Shown piece by piece: positions 13,214 to 23,500 of a stretch of DNA of 64,000 nt. The first letter of the stretch is position 1; each line of letters starts with the position of its first letter. Both the position numbers and the translations under genes were made by a program. The notes beneath the pieces were generated by a model, which was given only the letters and a program-made list of their open reading frames with translations, had not been told where the DNA came from and searched no databases. This DNA is from Ruminococcus sp. 210702-SL.1.03 (lineage in GTDB: Bacteria > Bacillota > Clostridia > Oscillospirales > Ruminococcaceae), in contig NZ_JAJCLZ010000010.1 of the NCBI RefSeq assembly GCF_020559915.1, positions 1-64,000 on the forward strand. The letters are read 5' to 3'.

Positions 13214-15940
13214 TCATTTTTTTGTGGTAACGCTCTTAGCCGCCGACCATGCGCCGTAGTATTTCTTACCGCTTACGGTGGTGTATGTGCGTACTCTTAC
13301 ATAGTATTTTTTCGCCGATCTTAGCTTCGTCACGCTCTTTTTAACGCTCGTGCCGTCGCTTACCGTCACCTTTTTAGCCCTTCTGAATTTTGCGTTTTCC
13401 GCGTACTGTATCTCAAAGCCCGCAGCGTAAGCCGTCTTTGCCCACTTTACGGTAAAGCCCTTTGACTTCGCTATCAGCTTCTTGACCTTCTGCTTTTCGG
13501 GGTTTATCTTAAAGGTCTTTTTGATAGTTCCCGCGTAGTCGCCCGCGCCGACTATCTTTACAGTTGCCGTGCCGACGTTCTTGCGGCTCGCGTATTTCAG
13601 CGTGTAGTCAGTGCCGCTTTTCAGCGTTTTGCCATTGTAGGTCACTTTTATCTTCTGCGTTTGGTTCTTGCCGTTGTATACCTTGTCGGCTATGCCGCTT
13701 ACTTTAGCTTTCGTGATGTCGTACTTCGCCGCTTTAACGGTCGCCACGTTCGACCAAGCGCCCGCGTATGTCTTTCCGCCGACCTCTGCCAAGCTGCGAA
13801 CTTTTACATAGTAGGTCTTGCCGCCGGTCAGTCCGGTTATCGTGGTGCTTGCAGTGCCGCTGACTTTTTTGCTCATGCTGCCTGCGAAGCCGGAATTCGG
13901 GCTGTACTGCACCTCATAGCCCGTCGCTGTTTCGTCCTCCGGCCAGCTTAATTTAATGCCCTTGCAGGCGCTCTCGGCAGCCGTTATCGTCTGCTTCATG
14001 GGCGAGATGATGAACGTTTTTTCAACACTGCCGCTGTAATTGCCGATGCCTGTTACCGTAGCTTTAGCCGTGCCGACTTTCACGTTGTTTGAGTAGCTTA
14101 CGGTGTAATCCTTGCCGCTGACGAGCGTCTTGCCGCCGTATTTTACGGTAACTGCGGGCTTTATTTCCTTGCCCGTGTATGTCCTGCCCGCTATGTTGCT
14201 TACGTTCGCCGCCGTAAGCTTCGTGCGTTCTACCGTCACCTTGCATACAGCTTTGCTGCCGTTTGGCAGAGATGCGGTTATCTCAGCCGTGCCCGCGCCC
14301 ATGGCGGTAACCTTGCCGCCGCTTACCGTAGCGACAGCCGTGTTCGTGCTTTTCCATGTCACATTGTCCCCCGCGGGCGTGACCGTTGCGCGCAGCTGGA
14401 ATACGTCGCCCGGCGCGAGAGTCTTAGCCGTTTCGCTCAGCGTTACCGTCGCGCTGCTGCTTCCGCTGTCCAGCGGGTATATCGAGAAGTCGGGCAGGTC
14501 GTCGAGGTTTATCGCGCAGTCGCTCTGGTAGACCCTTTTCCACATCGTCTTTTCGGTGTATTTTTCCGAGCTGGATATGCAGAATTCGCCGCTCCATGTG
14601 CCGAAGTACGACCACGCCGTGCCCGCTTCAAACGCCTTGTCGAGGTCGAAAAGGCAGCCGTTTTCGCTCAGCGCTACTATCTTGCGGCTGTTCGAGTATT
14701 CCGCCGCTTCGATAAATTTCGAGCTTTGCGGCGAGTAGCGGCGCGTGCCGGGGTAGATGTCCTCGCCGATTATGTCAACGTATTCGTCGCCGGGGTACCA
14801 TTCAGCCGCCTGACCGTTGTATACCCATATCAGATTGTCGAGCCGATACTCGTTCGTCAGTTTTTCGTATACCGCTTTCCAAAGCTTTTTGTAAGCCTCA
14901 GCGCCGTCGCTGCCCCACCAGAACCAGCCGCCGCTCGCCTCGTGCAGGGGTCGGAAAAGCACGGGTACGTCCGCCTCTTTCAGCCGCGTGAGCTGCTTTG
15001 CTATGGCATCTACGTCGCTCATCAGCGCGTTGTAAGTTTCGGGGTCGCTGCCGTCCATCACCGCCGAGAGGTCGAATTTGTTAAGGTCTGCGTTATCGGT
15101 GTAAAAACCGCCCCACCAGCGCGGATTGCCGCTTTTGTCAGTGCCCGATTTGAGGAATTTGTCTGGCAGGTTCCAGTGCCAGCAGAATGTCACTATGCCG
15201 CCCGCTTCGGAAAATTCTATCGCGTTTTCCACCGCCTTGCTGCTGTCGCCGTGCTTCACGCGCGCAGGGGTGTAGCGCATCATGTCAAGACCCAGCATAG
15301 CGGGCGTTTCGCCCGTCGCGTTCTTTATGCCCTTAAATTCGCTGCCGTTCAGCCCGCCGTCGCAGTACTGGCCCGTGATGACCTTTTTGCCGTAAACGTC
15401 CGCCATGTAGCTGAAAAGGCGCTTGGTCTTGTCGCTGGCGTTGGGGTTTGAGAGCTGCTTGGAAACGGCGTAGATGTTTTCGGGTATCGCCGACTTTTCC
15501 AGCTCTATGTAGTCGAGCATGAAGTAACCCCAGCTCATCGTCATTTTGATGGTGTTCGCGCCCTTGTTGAAATACAGCCGCGCCACCGTGTACTCCGAGT
15601 AGCCTTCGCCTTCCGCGCTCTTGAAAGTGCCCGCCGATTCGCCGTTTATCAGCAGATCATTGAACTTGTCGCCGCCCTGACCCTTGCTGTAAATGCGTAT
15701 GTCGTAAAATCCCTCTTCGGTCATGTTCACCTTCTGCGTCCATGTGCAGGTGGCGTCGGTAAAAGTCACCGCCTTTGAGCCTGAGGCGCTGTTGTCCTTT
15801 TCAATATACGCCGCGCCGCCGAGAGTGCCGTTTTCGGCTTCAAATCTCATGCTGCCGTCGGCGAATGCCGCAAACTGCGCCGAGTTGCCCGCGAGCATTA
15901 TCGCGCTGACCGCCGCAGCGATTATTTTCCTGATATTCAT
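13214..15940 (-). CDS. Secreted GH26 beta-mannanase with CBM35-like and Ig-like/FN3 modules
   Basis: A 908-residue exported enzyme that should cut beta-mannan. After a signal peptide (residues 1-28) comes a CBM35-like carbohydrate-binding module (about 30-152). The GH26 barrel (about 158-520) has the acid/base Glu334 in RPLHEASGGWFWWG and the nucleophile Glu426 in ALSENG. A BIG2-type Ig domain follows. The C-terminal third alternates modules containing YTGKEIKP or YNGKNQTQ with fibronectin-III-like domains (ATGYEVQYS, AGFEIQYAE). No sortase motif or dockerin is seen. The ATG at 15940 has GGGAG upstream and starts the signal peptide; a frame reaching 16063 adds 41 residues with no export sense. 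It ends in a strong terminator. Confidence 0.92.
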   Translation of the reverse strand: MNIRKIIAAAVSAIMLAGNSAQFAAFADGSMRFEAENGTLGGAAYIEKDNSASGSKAVTFTDATCTWTQKVNMTEEGFYDIRIYSKGQGGDKFNDLLINGESAGTFKSAEGEGYSEYTVARLYFNKGANTIKMTMSWGYFMLDYIELEKSAIPENIYAVSKQLSNPNASDKTKRLFSYMADVYGKKVITGQYCDGGLNGSEFKGIKNATGETPAMLGLDMMRYTPARVKHGDSSKAVENAIEFSEAGGIVTFCWHWNLPDKFLKSGTDKSGNPRWWGGFYTDNADLNKFDLSAVMDGSDPETYNALMSDVDAIAKQLTRLKEADVPVLFRPLHEASGGWFWWGSDGAEAYKKLWKAVYEKLTNEYRLDNLIWVYNGQAAEWYPGDEYVDIIGEDIYPGTRRYSPQSSKFIEAAEYSNSRKIVALSENGCLFDLDKAFEAGTAWSYFGTWSGEFCISSSEKYTEKTMWKRVYQSDCAINLDDLPDFSIYPLDSGSSSATVTLSETAKTLAPGDVFQLRATVTPAGDNVTWKSTNTAVATVSGGKVTAMGAGTAEITASLPNGSKAVCKVTVERTKLTAANVSNIAGRTYTGKEIKPAVTVKYGGKTLVSGKDYTVSYSNNVKVGTAKATVTGIGNYSGSVEKTFIISPMKQTITAAESACKGIKLSWPEDETATGYEVQYSPNSGFAGSMSKKVSGTASTTITGLTGGKTYYVKVRSLAEVGGKTYAGAWSNVATVKAAKYDITKAKVSGIADKVYNGKNQTQKIKVTYNGKTLKSGTDYTLKYASRKNVGTATVKIVGAGDYAGTIKKTFKINPEKQKVKKLIAKSKGFTVKWAKTAYAAGFEIQYAENAKFRRAKKVTVSDGTSVKKSVTKLRSAKKYYVRVRTYTTVSGKKYYGAWSAAKSVTTKK

Positions 15941-16108
15941 GATAATAACTCCCTTTGTGTCGTAATTCAGTGACTTAATTTTATCATAACCATTGTGCTT
16001 TGTAAAGCCTTTTTTGTGCAAAAAAGCGAGAGCCGCGCGAAGTTTGGAATGAAAACGTTTCACACGGCTCTAACAAGCGTTTTGTTTAGTTAAATTGCCA
16101 AATGTGTA

Positions 16109-16816
16109 TCAGAGTATCTCGCCGCTTACCGATATGGTGGTCACGCGGCAGGGTATGTCTTTTCCGCTTTGCAGTATCGCCTTTTTCGCCGCCAGCTCTA
16201 TGCCGCCGCAGCAGGGCACTTCCATGCGCACCACCGTTACGTCCTTGATGTCGTTGCGGCGCAGTATCTCTGTCAGCTTTTCGCTGTGATCTGCGCTGTC
16301 CAGCTTCGGGCAGCCGATGAGCGCTATCCTGCCGCGAATGAAATCTGCGTGCATATCGGCGTAGGCGTATGCGGTGCAGTCGGCGGCGATGAGCAGGCTC
16401 GCTCCGTCAAAATACGGCGCGTTTATCGGCGCGAGTTGTATCTGTACGGGCCACTGGCTGAGCTGCGAGGGCGTGTGCGCGGGCTTCGCTTTTACCGTTA
16501 CCGCGGCGGGCTTTTTCAGCGAACGCGCCATGCTTCCGGGGCAGCCGCAGGGCAGGGGAGCGCTGGACTTTTTCGCCTTTTGCGCCCTGTTCGCCAGCAC
16601 CGCCGCTTCGTCATACGCCGCCGCCTCGCGCTCGATGAATGTTATCGCCCCCGTGGGACAAGCGGGCAGGCAGTCGCCCAGACCGTCGCAGTAGTCGTCG
16701 CGCAGCAGGCGGGCTTTGCCATCTGCCATGCCGATAGCGCCCTCGTGGCAGGCGTTCGCGCAAGCGCCGCAGCCGTTGCACTTTTCTTCGTCGATGTTGA
16801 TTATGCGTCTTTTCAT
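16109..16816 (-). CDS. Two-cluster 4Fe-4S ferredoxin-domain protein
   Basis: A 235-residue iron-sulfur protein. The N terminus holds a canonical cluster motif (CNGCGACANACHEGA) and a second, altered one (CDGLGDCLPACPTGA), as in electron-transfer proteins found beside Crp/Fnr regulators in Clostridia. A basic and Pro-rich linker with a CGCPGS motif follows. A C-terminal alpha/beta domain contains further Cys (IALIGCPKLD, VPCCGGIELAAKKA) that might bind another centre. The ATG at 16816 has GGAGG. It is transcribed away from the Crp/Fnr gene over a shared control region, so it is probably that regulator's target. Nitrosative or redox stress is a guess from similar gene pairs. Confidence 0.8.
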   Translation of the reverse strand: MKRRIINIDEEKCNGCGACANACHEGAIGMADGKARLLRDDYCDGLGDCLPACPTGAITFIEREAAAYDEAAVLANRAQKAKKSSAPLPCGCPGSMARSLKKPAAVTVKAKPAHTPSQLSQWPVQIQLAPINAPYFDGASLLIAADCTAYAYADMHADFIRGRIALIGCPKLDSADHSEKLTEILRRNDIKDVTVVRMEVPCCGGIELAAKKAILQSGKDIPCRVTTISVSGEIL

Positions 16817-16857
16817 TTTATTACCTCCGAAATGTTTCGCTTTTTTCGATGTATCGC

Positions 16858-16917
16858 TTGACTTTATGTACATATTATAATATAATCAAAGCAGAAAGTA
16901 TGTTGTTTCTACAACAT
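16858..16917 (+). promoter_or_regulatory. Promoter and perfect palindromic operator of the Crp/Fnr gene
   Basis: TTGACT (16858-16863) and TATAAT (16881-16886) are 17 bp apart and face the regulator gene. Just downstream of the predicted start (about 16893) lies a perfect palindrome ATGTTGTTTCTACAACAT (16900-16917). Its two-fold symmetry and size suit a Crp/Fnr dimer. Its position after the start point predicts repression, most simply autorepression, with the divergent ferredoxin gene as a possible second target. Confidence 0.75.
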
Positions 16918-16942
16918 TTCAAAATTTTTTGCGAGGTATTTT

Positions 16943-17632
16943 ATGGATGTTGAATTGCTGAAAATGCTCGCCGCCGACCCGCTTTTCGAGGGCGTTTCGG
17001 CGCAGCAGATAGAGGATATGTCTACCTTTTCGCAGGAGGTCGGCAAACTGCACCTGCGGCTAAAGCGCTACAAAAAGGGCGCGGCGGTCTGCTCGGCGGG
17101 CGAGGTCATCTCGAGCTTCGGGCTGGTGAAGTCGGGGCGGATAATCATTGAGCGTGCGGGTTTCGGCGGCGAGAGCGCGCTTATCGGCACGGCGGGCGCG
17201 GGGCAGCTTTTCGCCGAGGTCTACGCTTGTTCGCGGCAGCCGATGATGGTCACGGCGCGCGCCGAGGGCGAGTGCGAGGTGCTGCATATTGGGCTGGAGA
17301 GCCTTTTTGCCTGCCGCCGCGAGGGTGCGGAACGCGTGCTGAAAAATCTTCTGCGAATCACCGCCGCCAAAAATCTCGCCCTTACCCGCAAGATAAGCTG
17401 CATCACCCCGCGCACCATACGCGGCAGGCTCGCGGAGTACCTTTTATATATGTACAGCCTGCATGGCTCGGCTTTTGACGTGCCGTTCTCCCGCGCGCAG
17501 CTTGCCGATTACCTCAACGTAGACCGCAGCGCACTTTCAGCCGAACTCGGCAGGCTCAAAAAAGAGGGGCTGATAGACTGCCGCAAAAGCAGCTTCGTCC
17601 TCAGCCCCGAGTTCATAAACGGCGCGGTTTAA
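16943..17632 (+). CDS. Crp/Fnr family transcriptional regulator
   Basis: A 229-residue regulator. The N-terminal cyclic-nucleotide-binding fold runs to about residue 120 (VCSAGEVISSFGLVKSGRIIIERAG). The C-terminal winged helix has the recognition region FSRAQLADYLNVDRSALSAELGRLKKEGLI. No Fnr-type N-terminal Cys cluster is seen, so it is more like HcpR/ArcR-type regulators, which may use haem or another ligand. It is divergent from the 4Fe-4S protein and converges with the GH3 gene, their stop codons overlapping by 4 bp (17629-17632). Confidence 0.92.
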   Translation: MDVELLKMLAADPLFEGVSAQQIEDMSTFSQEVGKLHLRLKRYKKGAAVCSAGEVISSFGLVKSGRIIIERAGFGGESALIGTAGAGQLFAEVYACSRQPMMVTARAEGECEVLHIGLESLFACRREGAERVLKNLLRITAAKNLALTRKISCITPRTIRGRLAEYLLYMYSLHGSAFDVPFSRAQLADYLNVDRSALSAELGRLKKEGLIDCRKSSFVLSPEFINGAV

Positions 17633-20382
17633 TGACGTGTGTCGCCGTTTACATATTCAAATTTTATGCTGTGCAGTTTCAGACCGCTCTGCGCGAAGTA
17701 CAGGCGGAACGTTGTGAAGCGCGAGAACATCGGCGTCTGCTTGGTGTACGAAACAGGCTTGCCGCCCGTGCCGTTCCAGGTGAATGTGCCGCTCGCCGTG
17801 CCCATGTTGAAGAGGGTCAGCGGTATCTGCGCCAGCTCGCTCTGCCCTGAGCTTGCCGTTATCGTAACGTTGTAGATGCCGGGGTGCGAGATGTCGAGCG
17901 CGAAGCTGTGGTGAGTGCCCTTGTCGGTGCAAACGCCGCTAAGGTCAAGCTCTATCTCGTAGCCCCCGACCTTGTAGAACTCTACGGGCGTATCGTCCTC
18001 CTCGCCGCCGTCCTCGCGGTTGATAACTTCAACTTTTTCCTCGGCGTTTTCAAGGCGCTTGAGGGCGTTGGTGTGCAGTAAAGATCCGCAGATGTCCGCC
18101 GCGTTTCGCTGAAGTTCGGCGCGTTTCAGACTGCCGTTTTCCAGCGCGGCAAGCGTGTTGTCGCTGCCCGAGCCGCCGTCTGCGCACACCATGTAAACAT
18201 CTCCGCGCGCCGCCGCCATAGCCGCAAAATCGTTCTTGTCAGCCTCGCCGCCGCGTCTGTTTATATTCGCCCACCAGTCGGTCATGGTGAAGCCCGTAAA
18301 GCCCCACTCGCCGCGCAGTATTGTGTGGTTGAGGTCGAAGCTGCCCGCAGTCCACAAACCGTTGACCCTGCCGTAGGTGGTCATGACAGATGTCGCGCCG
18401 CCCTCTTTTACGGCTATCTCAAAGCCTTTGAGGTATATCTCGCGCAGCGCGCGCTCGGAAACGGCGGAGTCGAGGAAGTGGCGCGATGTTTCCTGATTGT
18501 TCGCGCAGAAGTGCTTTATCGTGCCCGTAACGCCCGCCTGCGCCATGCCTTTCAGCTCGGCGGCAGCCATTTTGCCCGTCAGCAGAGGGTCTTCCGAAAA
18601 GTACTCGAAATTTCTGCCGTTTAGCGGGTGGCGGTGAATGTTCATGCCGGGGCCGAGCAGGCAGTCCACCTTGTTCGCCGCCATCTCTAAGCCCGTCAGC
18701 GCGAAAAGCCGCTGCGCAAGCTCTTTGTTGAATGACGAGGCTATCAGCGTGCCGTTCGGCAGACTGAATGCTTTAGTGCCGCAGTCGAGGCGCATTCCCG
18801 ATGGACCGTCTGAGCAGCAGCCCGCGGGTATGCCGTAGCCCGTGAGCGCGTCGGTAACGCCGCCGAAAGCCGAAGCCGTGCCCGCCGTTACGCGCGGACT
18901 TCCCATTCCCTCGCCGCGGATAATGCACGAAAGGTCGTAGTCGGAAAGCTGGGCGATAAATTCCGCCATGCTGTTCCTGCCCGCCGCAACGTCGCTGAGT
19001 TTTATCCCGCGGTCGCCCGTGTATGTCAGCTCGGCGGGCATATTCTCCTCTCGGCGCGCCTGCTCGTCAACTCGGCTGAGCGGCACTTCCTCGCGGCCTA
19101 TCGCAAAACCCTCGCCCTGCGGAATAGGCTTTATGCGCTCGAAAGGCGTAACGGGCGCGGCCGCCTGCTCGTGGCGGCTGATGACTTCGGTCTTGTCGAT
19201 AGTGAAGCTTGCCGCCTGCACCGCGCTGCGCACGTCTGTGCCGACGAAAAATCTGTACTCGCCCGCTTCCAAAACATAGCAGTTGATGTTGCCCGAAGCG
19301 CCCGAATCATCGTAGCTCGCAAGCTGCGCGCGCGGGATAGTCATGCATATCTCCTGCTGCTCATTCGGCGCTAGGGTGCGGGTCTTTTCAAACGCGCACA
19401 GCTGGCGGGCGGGCTTGCCGAGAGCGCCCTGCGGCGCTGAGAAGTACGCCTGCACTACCTCTTTGCCGCTGTATTTGCCAATGTTTTTCACCGTTACCCT
19501 CAGCGTAAGCGCTTCCGCCGTCTGCTCTGCGGCGGTGGTCTTTACCTCAAACTGCGTGTACGAAAGTCCGTAGCCGAAAGGGTAGAGCACCTTTTCTTTG
19601 GCAAAAGTTTCGAAATATCGGTAGCCGACGTAGATGTCCTCGCGGTAAAGGTCGCGGTCGGGGTTGCCGAAATCTGCCGCCGAGGGGTAGTCGGCAACGT
19701 CGCGGGCGATGGTGTCTGGCAGCTTTCCGCTCGGGCTTACTTTTCCCGTGAGCACCGCCGCCGTGCCTGTGCCGCCCGTCATGCCGCCCTGCCAGATGTA
19801 CATTACCGCGTCGGGGCGTATCTCCTCCATCCATTTCATGTCGATGATGTTGCCGACATTCAGCAGTACCGCCATTTTCGTAAATTTCGCGCGCACCCGC
19901 CTCAGCATATCCATCTCGTCGGCGGTCAGCAGGTAAGAGCCTTCCGCCACGCTGTTGTCCTGCTCCTCGCCCGCCGTTCTGCCTATGACGGCTATCGCAA
20001 CGCCCGCATTTTTCGCGGCGTTTTCCACTATCTCGTCGGTAAGGGGCATCTCTTTCTGCGACCAAGGCTCAGCGCCCCAGCCCTCGCCGAGGTCGAAAGG
20101 GTTCGCTTCGTCCCAGCGGCGGTAGGTTTCCAGCAGTTCTTCGTCCAGCTTTACTCCCGCTTCTTTCAGCCCGTCTACTATATTCACCACGCGCGAAACG
20201 TTCACCATTCCGCCCGAGCCTGTGCCGCTCTTGTAGTAGTGGAGCTGTATCCTGCCGAATACCGCGGCGGTGTCCTCGGCGACGAGTGGGAAAACGTTTT
20301 CATTTTTCAGCATTACTATGCCCTCAGCCACCATCTCAGCGGCGGTGTCGAGGTATTCGTTCCAGTCAAGTATCTTTGCCAT
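17629..20382 (-). CDS. GH3 beta-glucosidase with permuted domain order
   Basis: A 917-residue glycoside hydrolase family 3 enzyme. The usual C-terminal alpha/beta domain comes first (about 1-270, with GRTAGEEQDNS and GYGLSYTQFEV). The fibronectin-III-like domain follows (about 290-400). The catalytic TIM-barrel comes last, with SDGPSGMRLD, GRNFEYFSEDP, KHFCANNQE and the nucleophile Asp in GFTMTDWWANINRRGG. This inverted order is known in Ruminococcus and Butyrivibrio beta-glucosidases. There is no signal peptide, so it should work on imported cello- or manno-oligosaccharides in the cytoplasm, fitting the nearby mannanase. A final beta-sandwich (about 800-917) may be a carbohydrate-binding module. 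Confidence 0.92.
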   Translation of the reverse strand: MAKILDWNEYLDTAAEMVAEGIVMLKNENVFPLVAEDTAAVFGRIQLHYYKSGTGSGGMVNVSRVVNIVDGLKEAGVKLDEELLETYRRWDEANPFDLGEGWGAEPWSQKEMPLTDEIVENAAKNAGVAIAVIGRTAGEEQDNSVAEGSYLLTADEMDMLRRVRAKFTKMAVLLNVGNIIDMKWMEEIRPDAVMYIWQGGMTGGTGTAAVLTGKVSPSGKLPDTIARDVADYPSAADFGNPDRDLYREDIYVGYRYFETFAKEKVLYPFGYGLSYTQFEVKTTAAEQTAEALTLRVTVKNIGKYSGKEVVQAYFSAPQGALGKPARQLCAFEKTRTLAPNEQQEICMTIPRAQLASYDDSGASGNINCYVLEAGEYRFFVGTDVRSAVQAASFTIDKTEVISRHEQAAAPVTPFERIKPIPQGEGFAIGREEVPLSRVDEQARREENMPAELTYTGDRGIKLSDVAAGRNSMAEFIAQLSDYDLSCIIRGEGMGSPRVTAGTASAFGGVTDALTGYGIPAGCCSDGPSGMRLDCGTKAFSLPNGTLIASSFNKELAQRLFALTGLEMAANKVDCLLGPGMNIHRHPLNGRNFEYFSEDPLLTGKMAAAELKGMAQAGVTGTIKHFCANNQETSRHFLDSAVSERALREIYLKGFEIAVKEGGATSVMTTYGRVNGLWTAGSFDLNHTILRGEWGFTGFTMTDWWANINRRGGEADKNDFAAMAAARGDVYMVCADGGSGSDNTLAALENGSLKRAELQRNAADICGSLLHTNALKRLENAEEKVEVINREDGGEEDDTPVEFYKVGGYEIELDLSGVCTDKGTHHSFALDISHPGIYNVTITASSGQSELAQIPLTLFNMGTASGTFTWNGTGGKPVSYTKQTPMFSRFTTFRLYFAQSGLKLHSIKFEYVNGDTRH

Positions 20383-20472
20383 ATTTTATCTCCTTAGCTT
20401 TGTATTTTGATTTTCAAGATATTATAGCACACCCCGCCGCGCAGTTCAATGACGTAATTGTGAATAATCAGC

Positions 20473-20507
20473 AAAAAAAAGACCGCAGGTTTTTTACGCC
20501 TGCGGTC
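20473..20507 (-). terminator. Terminator of the giant surface-protein gene
   Basis: GACCGCAGG (20481-20489) pairs with CCTGCGGTC (20499-20507). On the minus strand eight T residues follow (20480-20473), 17 bp after the stop of the surface-protein gene. Confidence 0.93.
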
Positions 20508-20523
20508 TGTGTGTTTTAGGCTT

Positions 20524-23500
20524 TCAGCTTTTTGGCTTTTCCTTGAAAACTGCGTTCACGCTGACGTATGTGTCTGCCGCGTTCTCCGCTATTTTCAGCT
20601 TGCCGTTCGTGATGGTGAATTGGTTTTCTAGGCCTTCCTGCAGCTGCCATGTCAGCTCATAGCCCTCGCGCTCCAGCGCGGGGAGCTCTACCTCGTCGCC
20701 CGGCTCTCCGTAGAGAGTCCATGAGCGCATATATAGGTCGGGGTCGCCTGTTTCGCCGAACATACTCATATCGCGCTTCGTGCATATCTCTATCGTAACG
20801 CTTCCGCTGTCTACGAATTTGCCGTAGAAATAAACGTCGCTGTCGGGCATAGTGAAGCTGCCCTCTTTGTTCAGCTCGACATTTCCCGTTATCCAGCCTG
20901 TGAATCTCTTGCCCTCGGGAATATCCACGGAAAAGTCGTTCGTGCGCAGGTTTTCCTGTCCCGCAGGTATGTCTTTCATAGTCTGCTCGGTAAGCTCATT
21001 GCCGTCGATAATGAAGTAAACGTTGTGTACATTCTGCGTGTATTTACCCGTTACGGTGAAGTCCCTCGCGGGTATCTGAACGGTGCTCACGCCTTCCACT
21101 GTTGTGATGAGTACGTCCGTTCCGTCGCCCGTCCAGTAGAATGTGTATCCCTCGCGCGCCTGCTGCTCGGGCAGTGTGAATGTGCTGCCGTACTCGGCTG
21201 TCGCGGTGGTCTTTGCGCCCTCTACGTCGATGGTTATGGTGTAGGTCTTTGGCGTGGTGGTCGCGGTGAAGGTTACGTCGTGGTCGGGCATCGTGAAGCT
21301 GCCGTTCACAACTTCCGCGTCCTCGGTAGTCCATTCGGTAACGTCGTATCCCTCGCGCTCGTATTTATTTAGGACCTTAGTGCTCTCGCCCACCTTTGTG
21401 AAGTCAGGGCCGTTGCAGATCTCGCCGTCTACCTTGTAGGTAACGTAGCACTTTGTGGTAGTGCCGTATACCGTCAGCGTTTCGGCGGGCATGGTCTTCG
21501 GCATCTCAATATCCTTGCCGCTCGAGTCCTGCCACTTCCAGCCGCTGAAAGCGTATCCCTCAGCTTCTGCGGGGACGTCTGGCGCGGTCAGCTCGTCGCC
21601 AAAGTGCTTTCTCTCCGACTTGATGATCTTGCCGTCCAGTTCGTATATCAGCGCGTATTCTTTGTATGTGCCCTCTTTCCATATCGGCGTGATGGTGGTG
21701 TCGCCTTTAAGTATCAGCTTGCCGTCCGCCGCGTACTCTTCGCCGTTTTGGTCTTTCCAGCCCGCTATGACGTAGTCGCAAAGCTCGTCGCTCTTTTTCG
21801 GATTGAAAAGCTTCGCAAGCTCAAGTTCGCTGCCGTAGTCAAATTCGTACTCGGTGTAGCTGCCTGCCGTGCCGCCGTTCGGGTCGAGGGTTATCGTGTA
21901 CTTGTTTATGGTGTTTGCCCAGATGTATTCTATCTCCAGATCCAGTTTGTCGATGGAGTACTGGTAGCGCGAGGTCTTGCAGGTGTGGGTGTAGTCCACG
22001 TCCTTTACCTTATCGGGCAGCCAGCCCTCGTATATCTTTAGGAATTCAACGTAGTCGTCAAATCCGCCCGTGAAGCTGTCGGTCTGCTTGCCGTTTTTCA
22101 GCTCGCCGTACTGCGTGTGTACTCTTACGTTGTAGGTCTTTGGCGTGGTGGTGTACACCGCCGTGAGGGTGACGGGTCGGTCGAATCTGCAAGGCTGACC
22201 TACCGCGTATATCTTGCCCGTGCTGCTGTCTTTCCAGCCCGCAAGCTCGTAAGTGTTGTAGTCGTCGTCCTGCTTTGCAGCCCAGTTTTCCAAAGTAAGC
22301 GCGTAGTCCTTGTTGGATACCGTCTTGCGGACGGGCATACCTGTAAGAAGTTCGCCCTCGCCGCCGTCGAGCGTAACGTCTACCGTGCGCAGGAAGTCGA
22401 GCCGCAGGGTAATATCCTGCATTACGGTAAGGTTTTCAGGGTGCTTATAAGACGTGCCCGATATAGTGTCGAACCAGCGCTCGTAGATAGTGTACTCTAC
22501 TCCCTCGGGGGCTTTCATCTTATCCTTTACGGCTTGAAACTCCTCTGCGGGTATTTTGTCGCCGCTTTCGAGGTCTAGCACTTTGTAAGTCTTGTACTCC
22601 AGCGTATCCTCGTCGAAATACTCGAGCGTTACCTTGCACGGCTCGCCCTTGTAAACGGCGTAGTAGGTGACGTCCTCAGTCATCTTAGGCAGATCGGTGT
22701 AAGTTTTGTACTTCACTTCGCCGTCCTTTTCGTCGGTGTAGCCTATGAATTTCTTGCCGTAAGGCGCAGACTCGCCTATACAATCTATCTTCTTGCCGTA
22801 GCGCACGCCAAGATCAACGCTGTATTCGGCGTTTCGGTAACCGCGCTTGACTACCTTCATATTCAGCGTGTCGAAATCATATGACGCTATGTATATGAAA
22901 GCCAGTTTGTTGTAATCGTTAGGATGTTCGCCGTTAAAAGCAATTCTTGCCGTGTATGAATAGTCGCCGCCGTATACCTTATTATAGCGCACGCCCGTCT
23001 GTTTTCCGCTCGTGAGTATGTAGTCGTTCGTCACGCAGCCCTCTGTCAGTGCGCCTACGCCGCCCGCAGGTACTTTTCCGAATGAATTGCTCGGGCCTTT
23101 CCATACTTCCCAGCGTGTGAATTTCAGGTGTTCGTTGCCCGAAACGTCAGGCAGTACAGGTGTTTCGCCGATGTTCACCACCTGCATATCCGCCGCCCAG
23201 CAAAGCGCTTCGGTGTCGAAGTATATGAAAGCTACGGTCGCCTGCGCAGTTACCGCCGAGTATACGAAATCGGTGTCCTCAGTTACCATAGTCCAGTTGG
23301 GGTCGCTGTTCCACTTGCCCTCTTTGAACTTGTATGTGCTGAGGTAGTCCTCTACGCGGAAAGCTCCCGCCGTTTTGCCTGCCAGCACTTCGCGGCTGCC
23401 GAGCAGTTCGCGCTTGCCGTCTATCTCGCTGTAAAAGTTCACCTTGCAGATCTTTCCTACGCGGTCGCTGTCTATTCGGCTGGTGTCTGCCCACATTACT

